NCBI GenBank assembly: GCA_937903315.1
Contig: CALCZO010000045.1
Span: forward strand, 1 to 6,698
Direction of reading: 5' to 3'
Length of the DNA: 6,698 bases
Source of the DNA: an uncultured Alphaproteobacteria bacterium
GTDB taxonomy: Bacteria > Pseudomonadota > Alphaproteobacteria > Rhizobiales > Beijerinckiaceae
The notes under the pieces were generated by a model. The model did not search any database and was not told the DNA's origin. It saw only the letters and a list, made by a program, of their open reading frames with translations. Position numbers and translations under genes: made by a program. Shown one piece after another: positions 1-5,832 of this stretch. The stretch's first letter is position 1, and every line of letters starts with the position of its first letter.

Positions 1-1408
1 TGTTGCGGAAGATGACGGGCTTCTTCGACCGCCAGGAATGCGGATACTGGTGCTTCAGCCGCCCGCGCGCGACCAGCGTGCCGGTCCCGATCAGCGCCTT
101 GATCACCGCTTCGTTGGCGGTGCCCTTCTCGCCCTTGTCGGTGATGACATGATGGCCGCCAAACCCCGGCGCGTCCCTGGTATAGGCGCCGTCCTCGTCG
201 ACCGTGTAGGGGATCGCGCTGTCGATGCCGCGTTCGCTCAGCATCTTGCCCGAGGCCATCCAGATGTCGAAGTCCTCGCGCCCGTGGCCCGGCGCGGTAT
301 GGACAAAGCCGGTGCCCGCATCATCGGTGACATGGTCGCCATCGAGCAGCGGCACGGGGAAGGCATAATAGGAGTCGAATTCGGCCAGCGGGTGAGTGCA
401 AGTGACAGCGCCGAGCACATCCGCCGGCACGTCTCCGCGAAGCTCCAGCGTGATCTTTGCATCCTTCGCCATCTGCCCGGCCAGCGCCTTGGCGATGATG
501 TAGCGCGCGCCGACCTGCGGGCCATAGTCGCGTTCGTTGGCCGTCACCTCATACAGGCCATAGGCGATCTTGTGCGAATACGAGATCGCGCGGTTGCCCG
601 GCAGCGTCCACGGCGTGGTGGTCCAGATGACGATGGAAACGGCGTCATGACCGGCCTTGTGCCGGTCATCCACGTCTTTCTGTCCAGTCGTGGATGGCCG
701 GGACAGGCCCGGCCATGACGCGGGCGCGACCGGAAACGCCACATAGACCCAGTCGCTGGTATGGTCGTGATATTCGACCTCCGCCTCGGCCAGCGCGGTC
801 TTTTCCACCACCGACCACATCACCGGCTTGGAGCCGCGATAGAGCAGGCCGTTTTCGGCGAAGGTCATGATCTCGCGGGCGATCTGCGCTTCGGCCGGAT
901 AGGTCATGGTGAGATACGGGTTCGACCAGTCGCCGATCACCCCGAGCCGCTTGAATTCCTCGCGCTGGACGTTGACCCAGTGCTCGGCAAAGCTGCGGCA
1001 TTCCTTGCGGAAGCTGTTGATCGCGGTGCCGTCGGAAAAATCGGGCTTTTCCCGCCCCTTGGCGCGGTACTCCTCCTCGATCTTCCATTCGATCGGCAGG
1101 CCGTGGCAGTCCCAGCCCGGCACGTAGTTGGAATCGTAGCCGGCCATCTGCTGCGAGCGGGTGACCATGTCCTTCAGGATCTTGTTGAGCGCATGGCCGA
1201 TGTGGATGTTGCCGTTGGCGTAAGGTGGGCCATCATGCAGCACGAATTTCGCCCGGCCCCGGGCCGCCTCGCGCAGGCGGGCATAGAGGTTCGTCTCATA
1301 CCAGCGCGCGAGGATCGCCGGCTCCATCTGCGGCAGGCCCGCGCGCATCGGAAAGGCGGTCTCGGGCAGGAACAGCGTCTTGCTGTAATCGGTGCTCGTC
1401 TCGGTCAT
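1..1408 (-). CDS. ileS: Isoleucyl-tRNA synthetase, N-terminal half (partial, runs off left edge)
   Basis: Cytoplasmic class Ia aminoacyl-tRNA synthetase that charges tRNA-Ile and hydrolyses misactivated valine. About 469 residues are visible of a family length near 950. The protein begins MTETSTDYSKTLFLPE at an ATG at 1408, as expected for the family, although no strong Shine-Dalgarno is seen. The class I HIGH motif is at residues 69-72 (context PYANGNIHIGHALNK). The CP1 editing domain follows, with the threonine-rich editing peptide WTTTPWTLPGNR at about 262-273 and the GTGFVHTAPGHGRED segment around 366-380. The KMSKS loop lies outside the window. Residues 230-256 are encoded by an 80-bp palindromic element (642-721) that keeps the frame open and lies just before the editing peptide; nothing in the family requires these residues. 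ribF lies upstream on the same strand. Identity is very secure. Confidence 0.97.
   Translation of the reverse strand, partial: MTETSTDYSKTLFLPETAFPMRAGLPQMEPAILARWYETNLYARLREAARGRAKFVLHDGPPYANGNIHIGHALNKILKDMVTRSQQMAGYDSNYVPGWDCHGLPIEWKIEEEYRAKGREKPDFSDGTAINSFRKECRSFAEHWVNVQREEFKRLGVIGDWSNPYLTMTYPAEAQIAREIMTFAENGLLYRGSKPVMWSVVEKTALAEAEVEYHDHTSDWVYVAFPVAPASWPGLSRPSTTGQKDVDDRHKAGHDAVSIVIWTTTPWTLPGNRAISYSHKIAYGLYEVTANERDYGPQVGARYIIAKALAGQMAKDAKITLELRGDVPADVLGAVTCTHPLAEFDSYYAFPVPLLDGDHVTDDAGTGFVHTAPGHGREDFDIWMASGKMLSERGIDSAIPYTVDEDGAYTRDAPGFGGHHVITDKGEKGTANEAVIKALIGTGTLVARGRLKHQYPHSWRSKKPVIFRN
642..721. repeat. Nested palindromic element inserted in frame within ileS
   Basis: Two 33-nt arms (642-674 and 689-721) are reverse complements except for five positions, and they flank a 14-nt spacer (675-688). 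Each arm is itself a perfect hairpin: 647-669 has a 9-bp stem with loop CTTGT, and 694-716 has a 9-bp stem with loop ACAGG. The single-stranded form could fold either as two side hairpins on a CCACG/CGTGG central stem or as one long hairpin. In the ileS frame it contributes roughly 27 residues with no stop codon. Another frame reads MAGPVPAIHD, a peptide I recall from many spurious alphaproteobacterial proteins, which suggests a dispersed repeat family. It resembles in principle the Rickettsia palindromic elements found inside genes. No other copy is visible in this window, so repeat status outside it is inferred. Confidence 0.85.
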
Positions 1409-1591
1409 CGGACAGTCTCGGATCAAGGAAGCGGGAACGGCGCGGCGCACAGCAGGCCAGCGCGGGGCGTCAATGGCGGCAAACCCGGCCCCTCCGGAGA
1501 GCGGAAACGCTCAGCGGCAGGCCGGGCGGATAATTCGCCCTATGCGCGTTACAAAAACCATGGCTGGCTCATAGCAAGCCGGCGCCGGTTT

Positions 1592-2548
1592 TCATAGCGC
1601 GGCGAAAGGGGATTTTTCCGCCAGGATGACCCGCGCGGCCGCGCTGTCGGCGTCCATCTGGGCGATCAGCGCCTCAAGACCGGCAAACACCGCCTCGTCG
1701 CGCAGGTGGCGGACAAAGGCGATGTCGATGGTCCTGCCATAAAGGTCGCCCGAAAAATCGAACACATGCGTTTCGAGCAGCGGCGGGCCGTTGTCGAACA
1801 TCGGCCGCCGGCCGAAACTGGCAATCGCGGCATGGGTCACCCCGTCGATCCGCGCCCGGACGGCATAGACGCCATGGCGCAGGCGGTTGCCCGGCTCCAG
1901 CGCCATGTTGGCGGTGGGATAGCCAAGGTCGCGGCCGCGCTTTTCGCCATGCACCACCGGCGCGCGCACGAACCATTCATAGCCGAGCAGGCCGTTGGCT
2001 TTGGCGCAATCACCGGCTTCGAGCGCGGCGCGGATGCGCGTCGAGGAGACCGGGGCCTCGCCCGCCAGCACCGGGTCGACGAGATCGACCGCAAAGCCGG
2101 AGTCCACCCCCGCCTTGCGCAGCATCGCCGGTGTGCCGGCGCGGCCCTTGCCGAAATGGAAATCGGCGCCGACAACGACGCCCGAAAGCGCGAACCGGCC
2201 GATCAGCAATTCGGATATGAAGGCCTCGGCGCTCTGCCCGGCCAGCGCGGCATCGAAGGCGAGCGTGACCAGCCCGTCCATGCCCGTCGCGGCGACGAGA
2301 TCGGCCTGCACATCGGGCGGTGTCAGCCGGAACTGCGGCAGATGCGGCTGGAAGAAGGCGCGCGGATGCGGATCGAAGGTCAGCACGATTGCCGGCCGTC
2401 CGAGCGCCCGGCCGCGTTCGATCGCCTGGCCCATCAGGGCGCGATGGCCGCGATGCACGCCGTCGAAATTGCCGATGGCGATCACCGGGCGGGCGAGCGC
2501 CTCGGGCAGGCGATCAGGATGGGAGAGGCGGGAGAAACCGGCAGGCAT
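1592..2548 (-). CDS. ribF: Bifunctional riboflavin kinase / FAD synthetase
   Basis: Converts riboflavin to FMN with ATP and then FMN to FAD, supplying flavin cofactors in the cytoplasm. The 318 residues match the usual bacterial RibF length. The N-terminal FMN adenylyltransferase domain shows GNFDGVHRGH at 26-35 (nucleotide-binding HxGH-type motif), TFDPHPR at 57-63 and SSTRIR at 168-173. The C-terminal riboflavin kinase domain starts near residue 190 and contains GRDLGYPTANM at 205-215. The ATG at 2548 sets a normal distance to the first motif; there is no convincing Shine-Dalgarno in front of it. It is followed by ileS on the same strand after 183 bp, a common bacterial arrangement. It is divergent from the CheY-like gene, sharing a 174-bp spacer. 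The call is firm. Confidence 0.96.
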   Translation of the reverse strand: MPAGFSRLSHPDRLPEALARPVIAIGNFDGVHRGHRALMGQAIERGRALGRPAIVLTFDPHPRAFFQPHLPQFRLTPPDVQADLVAATGMDGLVTLAFDAALAGQSAEAFISELLIGRFALSGVVVGADFHFGKGRAGTPAMLRKAGVDSGFAVDLVDPVLAGEAPVSSTRIRAALEAGDCAKANGLLGYEWFVRAPVVHGEKRGRDLGYPTANMALEPGNRLRHGVYAVRARIDGVTHAAIASFGRRPMFDNGPPLLETHVFDFSGDLYGRTIDIAFVRHLRDEAVFAGLEALIAQMDADSAAARVILAEKSPFAAL

Positions 2549-2630
2549 CGGGGTCTGTGAACTTCACCGCAGGGGCTGAGGCTGTCGTCTTTCGGCCAAT
2601 CGCGCGACACTTGCAACCCTCGTTTTCGAC

Positions 2631-2645
2631 TTAAGCGTTTTGTAA
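2631..2645. promoter_or_regulatory. CtrA-like box upstream of the CheY-like gene
   Basis: TTAA, seven bases, then GTAAG. This matches the alphaproteobacterial CtrA motif TTAA-N7-TTAAC except at the first and last bases of the second half. It lies in the AT-richest part of the ribF/cheY-like divergent spacer, about 80 bp before the cheY-like start. A GCAACC hexamer (2613-2618) precedes it. The same combination, GCAACC followed by CTTAAG and a T run, occurs upstream of the Rid-like gene at 5314-5335. No clear -35/-10 pair could be placed around it. Assignment to CtrA is inference from the motif and the lineage. Confidence 0.35.
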
Positions 2646-2722
2646 GGCGCGTCGACTAGCGTGATGAGTTGGGGGCATCGACGATCCTTCGGGGACGTTA
2701 TCCGGGAGAAGGCTGAACAACG

Positions 2723-3115
2723 ATGGCTTTGAATCCGTCCATGTCCGTGCTCGTCGTCGATGATTACCAGACGATGGTGCGCATCCTGCGCAATCTGCTT
2801 GGACAGCTCGGCGTGCATGATGTCGATGCCGCCAGCGATGGCGAGAGCGCGCTTGCCTGCATGAAGTCGAAGACCTACGACCTCGTCATCTCCGACTGGA
2901 ACATGGAGCCGATGTCGGGCTACGACCTGCTCAGGCAGATGCGGGCTGACGCCAGCCTGTCCGATATCCCGTTCATCATGGTGACGGCGGAGTCCAAGAC
3001 CGACAATGTCGTCGCCGCGCACAAGGCCGGCGTCAGCAACTTCATCGTCAAGCCGTTCAATGCCCTGACGCTGCGCGCCAAGATCGAGGCGGCCTGCAAG
3101 CCCAAGGCGGCCTGA
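2723..3115 (+). CDS. Single-domain CheY-like response regulator
   Basis: A 130-residue protein consisting only of a receiver domain, so it should act through protein-protein contacts after phosphorylation rather than by binding DNA. All receiver landmarks are present: acidic pair D13-D14, phospho-acceptor D58 in the segment SDWNMEPMSG, T88 in FIMVTAES, and K110 in VKPF. The SDWNM context is close to chemotaxis CheY proteins. The ATG at 2723 is supported by a GGAGAAGG Shine-Dalgarno at 2705-2712. No histidine kinase, cheA or flagellar gene is adjacent, so it is an orphan and its partner kinase cannot be read from this window. The upstream spacer carries a CtrA-like box. Its stop codon is 9 bp from that of the convergent HAD gene. 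The domain call is certain; whether it serves motility or another pathway is open. Confidence 0.93.
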   Translation: MALNPSMSVLVVDDYQTMVRILRNLLGQLGVHDVDAASDGESALACMKSKTYDLVISDWNMEPMSGYDLLRQMRADASLSDIPFIMVTAESKTDNVVAAHKAGVSNFIVKPFNALTLRAKIEAACKPKAA

Positions 3116-3121
3116 GCCGCC
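3106..3121. terminator. Short GC hairpin between convergent genes (possible bidirectional terminator)
   Basis: GGCGGC, loop CTGA, GCCGCC: a perfect 6-bp stem that includes the stop codon of the CheY-like gene and ends just before the stop of the HAD gene. The 9-bp gap leaves no room for another terminator here. There is no T tract on either side, so it is not a textbook intrinsic terminator, and in this GC-rich coding context the hairpin could be fortuitous. Confidence 0.25.
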
Positions 3122-3124
3122 GCC

Positions 3125-3997
3125 TCAGCTCTTCAGCACCTCGGTCGCATAGGTGGGCCTGAACGTCGAGGGCGCGAGAAATGCCGCGACCGAAGCCGGC
3201 GAGAAATCGCGCCCCATTGCGCCCAGTTCCGCCGAATGGATGCCGTCAAGCACGAACAGGCTGTCGATACCGTAGGTCGCCGCACCCGCCACATCGGTGC
3301 GCAGTGCATCGCCGATTCCCAGGATACGGGTCTTGTCGACACTGCGTCCGAGCGTTGTCTCGATGGCGGCGCGTGCCGCATCATAGACCAGCGGATGGGG
3401 CTTGCCGATCCACGTCACCGGCCCGCCCATTTTCTCGTAGAGATCGGCGATCGCCCCGGCGCAGGGGATGAGCCGGTGACCGCGCTCGACCACGATATCG
3501 GGATTGGCGCAGATCAGTTCCATCCCGCGCGCGGCCATCAGATCGAGCGAGGGGCGGTAATCCTCCGCCGTCTCCGTTTCATCATCGAACAGACCGGTGC
3601 ACAGGACATACTGCGCCTGTTCCAGCGCCACCGGGCGGGCGGCGAGCCCGCTGTACAGGCTGGTGTCACGCTGCGGTCCCATGTGGAAGAACGGCAGATC
3701 GCCCTTTCCGGCCAGCAGCCGGCGGGTGACGCCGCCCGATGAGACGATCGCGTCCCACACCGGCCCTGTGCCGCCGAGATGGCGGATGAACCCTGCGACA
3801 TCCTCGGGCATCCGCGGTGCGTTGGTCAGCATCACGACCGCAAGCCCGGCCTGCCGGGCCCCGGCGAGCGCCGCTTCGGCATCGGGAGAGACCCGTACGC
3901 CGTTGTGCAGCACGCCCCAGACATCGCAGATCAGCGCATCGTAGCGGGCGGTGAGCGACGAGAACCGGTCGATCAGCGGAACAGTAGCATCGGACAT
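3125..3997 (-). CDS. HAD-superfamily class IIA phosphatase (DxWGxL type, TIGR01459-like)
   Basis: A 290-residue haloacid dehalogenase-fold protein, probably a small-molecule phosphatase of unknown substrate related to the NagD/pyridoxal phosphatase group. Motif I is DVWGVLHNG at 25-33, with nucleophile D25; the usual acid/base Asp two residues later is W27, as in the alphaproteobacterial TIGR01459 subfamily. Motif II is LTNAPR with T58. The motif III lysine is K199 in GKPHPL, and motif IV is GDALRTD with D230 and D235. The chosen ATG at 3997 has an AGGA site eight bases upstream (4006-4009). Longer readings from an ATG at 4006 or a GTG at 4039 lack a Shine-Dalgarno and would add a non-conserved arginine/histidine-rich leader. 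It lies 66 bp downstream of the EAL-like gene in the same direction and may be co-transcribed with it. Confidence 0.9.
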   Translation of the reverse strand: MSDATVPLIDRFSSLTARYDALICDVWGVLHNGVRVSPDAEAALAGARQAGLAVVMLTNAPRMPEDVAGFIRHLGGTGPVWDAIVSSGGVTRRLLAGKGDLPFFHMGPQRDTSLYSGLAARPVALEQAQYVLCTGLFDDETETAEDYRPSLDLMAARGMELICANPDIVVERGHRLIPCAGAIADLYEKMGGPVTWIGKPHPLVYDAARAAIETTLGRSVDKTRILGIGDALRTDVAGAATYGIDSLFVLDGIHSAELGAMGRDFSPASVAAFLAPSTFRPTYATEVLKS

Positions 3998-4005
3998 GGC
4001 GGCCA

Positions 4006-4009
4006 TCCT
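4006..4009 (-). promoter_or_regulatory. Ribosome binding site fixing the HAD gene start
   Basis: AGGA on the minus strand, eight bases before the ATG at 3997. It overlaps the alternative ATG at 4006, which argues that the internal ATG is the real start. Confidence 0.55.
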
Positions 4010-4063
4010 GTGTAGGTGCCGGGCATGCCGCGTTTGCACGGAAAAGTCGAGATGGTTTCGGCT

Positions 4064-5227
4064 TCAGCCGGCCGCGCGGTAGCGGACGCTGTCGTGCGCA
4101 TGCACGACCAGTTCGGGCGGCTCGGCCATGGAGTCGTCCGGCCTGTGCGGCATGGCGACGATGCTGGCTTTTGATTTTCCATCGCGGGTGAATGCCGCGC
4201 CGCCGGCCAGCGGAATGCCGAGTTCGATGAGTTCGGCGATCATGCGCGGATCGTCCACGCCGTCGGCGACGATGGTCAGGCCGGCCTCGCCGCAGCGCTG
4301 CCGGAAGCGGTCCACCGCGTCTCCACCGGCCAGCAGTGCGGGCGCGTCGATGCGCAGATGCGTGATGTTGCAGGCCCGCAAGGCCTCCGCATCCAGTCCA
4401 TCCCGGTGCGCGTCTGTCAGCATGTAGCTGATGCCGGCCCGGGCCAGCCGGGCCAGAACGGCAGCCTGCGCCATCCCGCCCGATCGCACGCTGTCATGGC
4501 TGATGCCGAGACGGAACCGCATGCGGAACAACTCCGAACCCTCGGCGAGTTCGGCAAGACGGTTCATCGCTGCCGGCAACCGGGTCAGATTGGCCGGGGC
4601 GGCAACCAGAATGAGGGCACTGGCCGGGCGCGTGCCGGTCTCGACCATCAACGCGGCGGTCTCGATGACCTCACAGAGGCCGCTGTCGGCTGCGAGAACG
4701 CCGAAGCCGCGTGCAAAATCATCCGCCGCCTCTCCGGCGGCGACCATCAGCAACTCGATTCCGGCCAGCCGCCGCTGGGGCAGGGTCACGAAGCGCCGTT
4801 CCGATGGCGCGACCGGAACCACCGGCGACGGGGCGGGGCCGCATTCGGCAAGGGCGTGCGCGACAGCCTGTTCGGAATGCCGCCGTCCGGCCGCCGGCAG
4901 CGCGGGCAATGTCTCGGTCGGGGTTGGCTGCACCTGCGCGGTCTCAAGCGCCGCGATGCGCCGGCTGATGTCTTTCAGGCAGCGTGCCAGCGTCAGGGCA
5001 TGGCCGCGGCTTTCCGCCTCGCGCGCGGCAATCGCCCGCACATCGCGGAAAAACAGGCCGATCTGGAAGAAGCTGGCCAGAAACAGCGCCCCGGCGCCCG
5101 CCGCCAGCGCCGAGGCGACCTCGGCCGTATCGCGCGCGAACACGGCGATGAAGACCGTGGCGCCGCTGACCGGCACGACGACGAGGGCAGCAATCATCAG
5201 CTTGGTTGCCAGTCTGTTGCCGGTCAC
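4064..5227 (-). CDS. Two-helix membrane protein with degenerate EAL (c-di-GMP phosphodiesterase-like) domain
   Basis: About 387 residues. Two hydrophobic segments at roughly 11-30 and 37-60 are separated by a short charged loop. A charged, probably coiled-coil stretch (about 61-100) and a Pro/Ala-rich linker follow, and the C-terminal domain from about 160 has an EAL-like course. Equivalents of EAL signatures are recognisable but altered: HDSVRSGG where DDFGTG is expected, LRID for LKID, and ADGVD (321-325) for AEGVE. No true EAL tripeptide is present. This suggests a non-catalytic c-di-GMP sensor or a protein-interaction module, facing the cytoplasm. The GTG at 5227 is preferred because GGAGGG lies seven bases upstream; an ATG at 5245 would give 393 residues but has no good ribosome binding site. 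It is divergent from the Rid-like gene and upstream of the HAD gene. Confidence 0.8.
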   Translation of the reverse strand: MTGNRLATKLMIAALVVVPVSGATVFIAVFARDTAEVASALAAGAGALFLASFFQIGLFFRDVRAIAAREAESRGHALTLARCLKDISRRIAALETAQVQPTPTETLPALPAAGRRHSEQAVAHALAECGPAPSPVVPVAPSERRFVTLPQRRLAGIELLMVAAGEAADDFARGFGVLAADSGLCEVIETAALMVETGTRPASALILVAAPANLTRLPAAMNRLAELAEGSELFRMRFRLGISHDSVRSGGMAQAAVLARLARAGISYMLTDAHRDGLDAEALRACNITHLRIDAPALLAGGDAVDRFRQRCGEAGLTIVADGVDDPRMIAELIELGIPLAGGAAFTRDGKSKASIVAMPHRPDDSMAEPPELVVHAHDSVRYRAAG

Positions 5228-5234
5228 GTCCGCG

Positions 5235-5240
5235 CCCTCC
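5235..5240 (-). promoter_or_regulatory. Ribosome binding site supporting a GTG start for the EAL-like gene
   Basis: GGAGGG on the minus strand with a seven-base spacer to GTG at 5227. It lies inside the first codons of the alternative ATG reading at 5245. The match and spacing are near ideal, so the GTG start is favoured. Confidence 0.55.
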
Positions 5241-5252
5241 GTCATGGCGGTG

Positions 5253-5307
5253 GATTCGCCCTGTGACTTGTGCGAATCTTGCCAAAGGCCTTACGTCGGC
5301 AAGAATC
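5253..5307. promoter_or_regulatory. GANTC cluster with two interlocking inverted repeats
   Basis: Three GANTC sites, the recognition sequence of the alphaproteobacterial cell-cycle methylase CcrM, occur at 5253-5257, 5274-5278 and 5303-5307. They form the ends of two inverted repeats: GATTCGC-N12-GCGAATC (5253-5278, perfect 7-bp arms), and GAATCTTGCC at 5274-5283 against GGCAAGAATC at 5298-5307 (9 of 10 pairs, 14-base spacer). The middle GAATC is shared by both. The cluster lies between the start of the EAL-like gene and the Rid-like gene and so could serve either. Function is inferred from motif identity only. Confidence 0.5.
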
Positions 5308-5319
5308 AGCTCTGCAACC

Positions 5320-5335
5320 TTAAGATTTTATAAAC
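5320..5335. promoter_or_regulatory. CtrA-like box in the EAL-like/Rid-like divergent region
   Basis: TTAA, seven bases, TAAAC: one mismatch from TTAA-N7-TTAAC. It is the AT-richest stretch of this spacer and includes TATAAA (5329-5334), which could be a -10 element for the Rid-like gene, although no matching -35 was found. If CtrA binds here it could block such a -10. Assignment is inference. Confidence 0.4.
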
Positions 5336-5338
5336 GAT

Positions 5339-5348
5339 GGTTGCAACC
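5339..5348. promoter_or_regulatory. Perfect 10-bp palindrome GGTTGCAACC
   Basis: A self-complementary decamer just before the Shine-Dalgarno of the Rid-like gene. Further half-sites lie close by: GCAACC at 5314-5319 and GGTTGC at 5363-5368, the latter covering the TTG start. GCAACC also recurs upstream of the CheY-like gene (2613-2618). It could be a repressor operator that covers the translation start region; no regulator is identified. Confidence 0.3.
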
Positions 5349-5350
5349 AG

Positions 5351-5356
5351 AAGGAG
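5351..5356 (+). promoter_or_regulatory. Ribosome binding site selecting a TTG start for the Rid-like gene
   Basis: AAGGAG with an eight-base spacer to TTG at 5365. The first in-frame ATG downstream (5419) would begin inside the conserved fold, and further upstream starts read into the regulatory region, so the TTG is the best start. Confidence 0.7.
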
Positions 5357-5364
5357 AATTCCGG

Positions 5365-5832
5365 TTGCCCCGCTTTTTCAATCCCCGCCACACCGCCCGT
5401 CCGAGTTCCAAGTTCAGCCATGGCGTGGTCCATTCGGCGCGCGCACGCCGGCTTGTCATCTCCGGGCAGGTGGGCGTGCTCGAGGATGGCACCATCCTGC
5501 CCGATCTCGAAGGGCAGATGAACGCGGCCTGGGACAACCTCGTTGCCGTGCTCGAAGAGGCTGGCATGGGCCTGACCGATCTGATCAAGATCACGGTGTT
5601 CGTCACCGTGCCCGGTTCGGTCAACCTCTATCGCAAGGTGCGCGACCAGCGGCTGATGGGCCATTGCCCGGCGTCGACCTATCTTGAGGTCACGGGGCTT
5701 GCGCGGCCCGATTTCCTGTTCGAGATCGAGGGCGAGGCGGTTGTCGAGGATGCCGACATGCTCGCCGACGAGTGGACCGAAACGCGCACCGCCGGCATGA
5801 TGGGAACCAGTAACATCAGGAGTTGCACATGA
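5365..5832 (+). CDS. RidA/YjgF-family protein lacking the catalytic arginine
   Basis: A 155-residue cytosolic protein of the trimeric RidA/YER057c/UK114 fold. Family features include VISGQVGVLEDG at 31-42, the QMNAAWDNLVAVLEEAG helix at 51-67, DLIKITVFVT at 72-81, and the C-terminal strand FEIEGEAVVE. In canonical RidA, which hydrolyses reactive enamine/imine intermediates, the active-site Arg sits in a PARSxxEV segment. Here that segment reads PASTYLEV, with Ser104 in place of the Arg, so imine deaminase activity is doubtful and it should belong to one of the Arg-less Rid subfamilies. It is about 20 residues longer than typical RidA because of a C-terminal tail whose codons also carry the ribosome binding site of the next gene. 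Translation starts at TTG. The stop overlaps the start of the HMA gene (ATGA). Confidence 0.9.
   Translation: MPRFFNPRHTARPSSKFSHGVVHSARARRLVISGQVGVLEDGTILPDLEGQMNAAWDNLVAVLEEAGMGLTDLIKITVFVTVPGSVNLYRKVRDQRLMGHCPASTYLEVTGLARPDFLFEIEGEAVVEDADMLADEWTETRTAGMMGTSNIRSCT

Noticed and set aside
38..718. Possible plus-strand gene ending in a VPVIHVFLSSRG-like peptide
   Set aside because: Its tail is just one reading of the palindromic element at 642-721 and the rest is antisense ileS.
642..721. Idea that the palindrome disrupts ileS as a pseudogene
   Set aside because: The frame was read through codon by codon: no stop or shift, and the conserved IleS sequence continues on both sides.
642..721. CRISPR repeat or insertion sequence
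   Set aside because: A single copy without spacers, transposase or obvious target duplication. The nested hairpins fit a short palindromic repeat better.
1499..1512. GAGCG-GAAA-CGCTC hairpin in the ribF-ileS spacer
   Set aside because: Only a 5-bp stem with no T tract. The GAAA loop is on the strand opposite to transcription of ribF and ileS, so neither a terminator nor an RNA element is supported.
1520..1560. Possible minus-strand promoter TTGTAA-16-TATCCG ahead of ileS
   Set aside because: Only four of six and three of six consensus matches; not distinguishable from background in this spacer.
761..1597. 278-residue plus-strand open frame opposite ileS
   Set aside because: It is antisense to conserved IleS sequence, including the HIGH region, and has no family resemblance of its own.
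1706..2560. Long plus-strand open frame opposite ribF
   Set aside because: Arg/Gly/Ala-rich translation with no recognisable domain. It is the antisense of a clear ribF gene in GC-rich DNA, where such open frames are expected.
4358..5333. Two long plus-strand open frames opposite the EAL-like gene
   Set aside because: Low-complexity Arg/Ala-rich products with no motif or ribosome binding site. The minus-strand frame has membrane helices, a coiled coil and EAL-like signatures.
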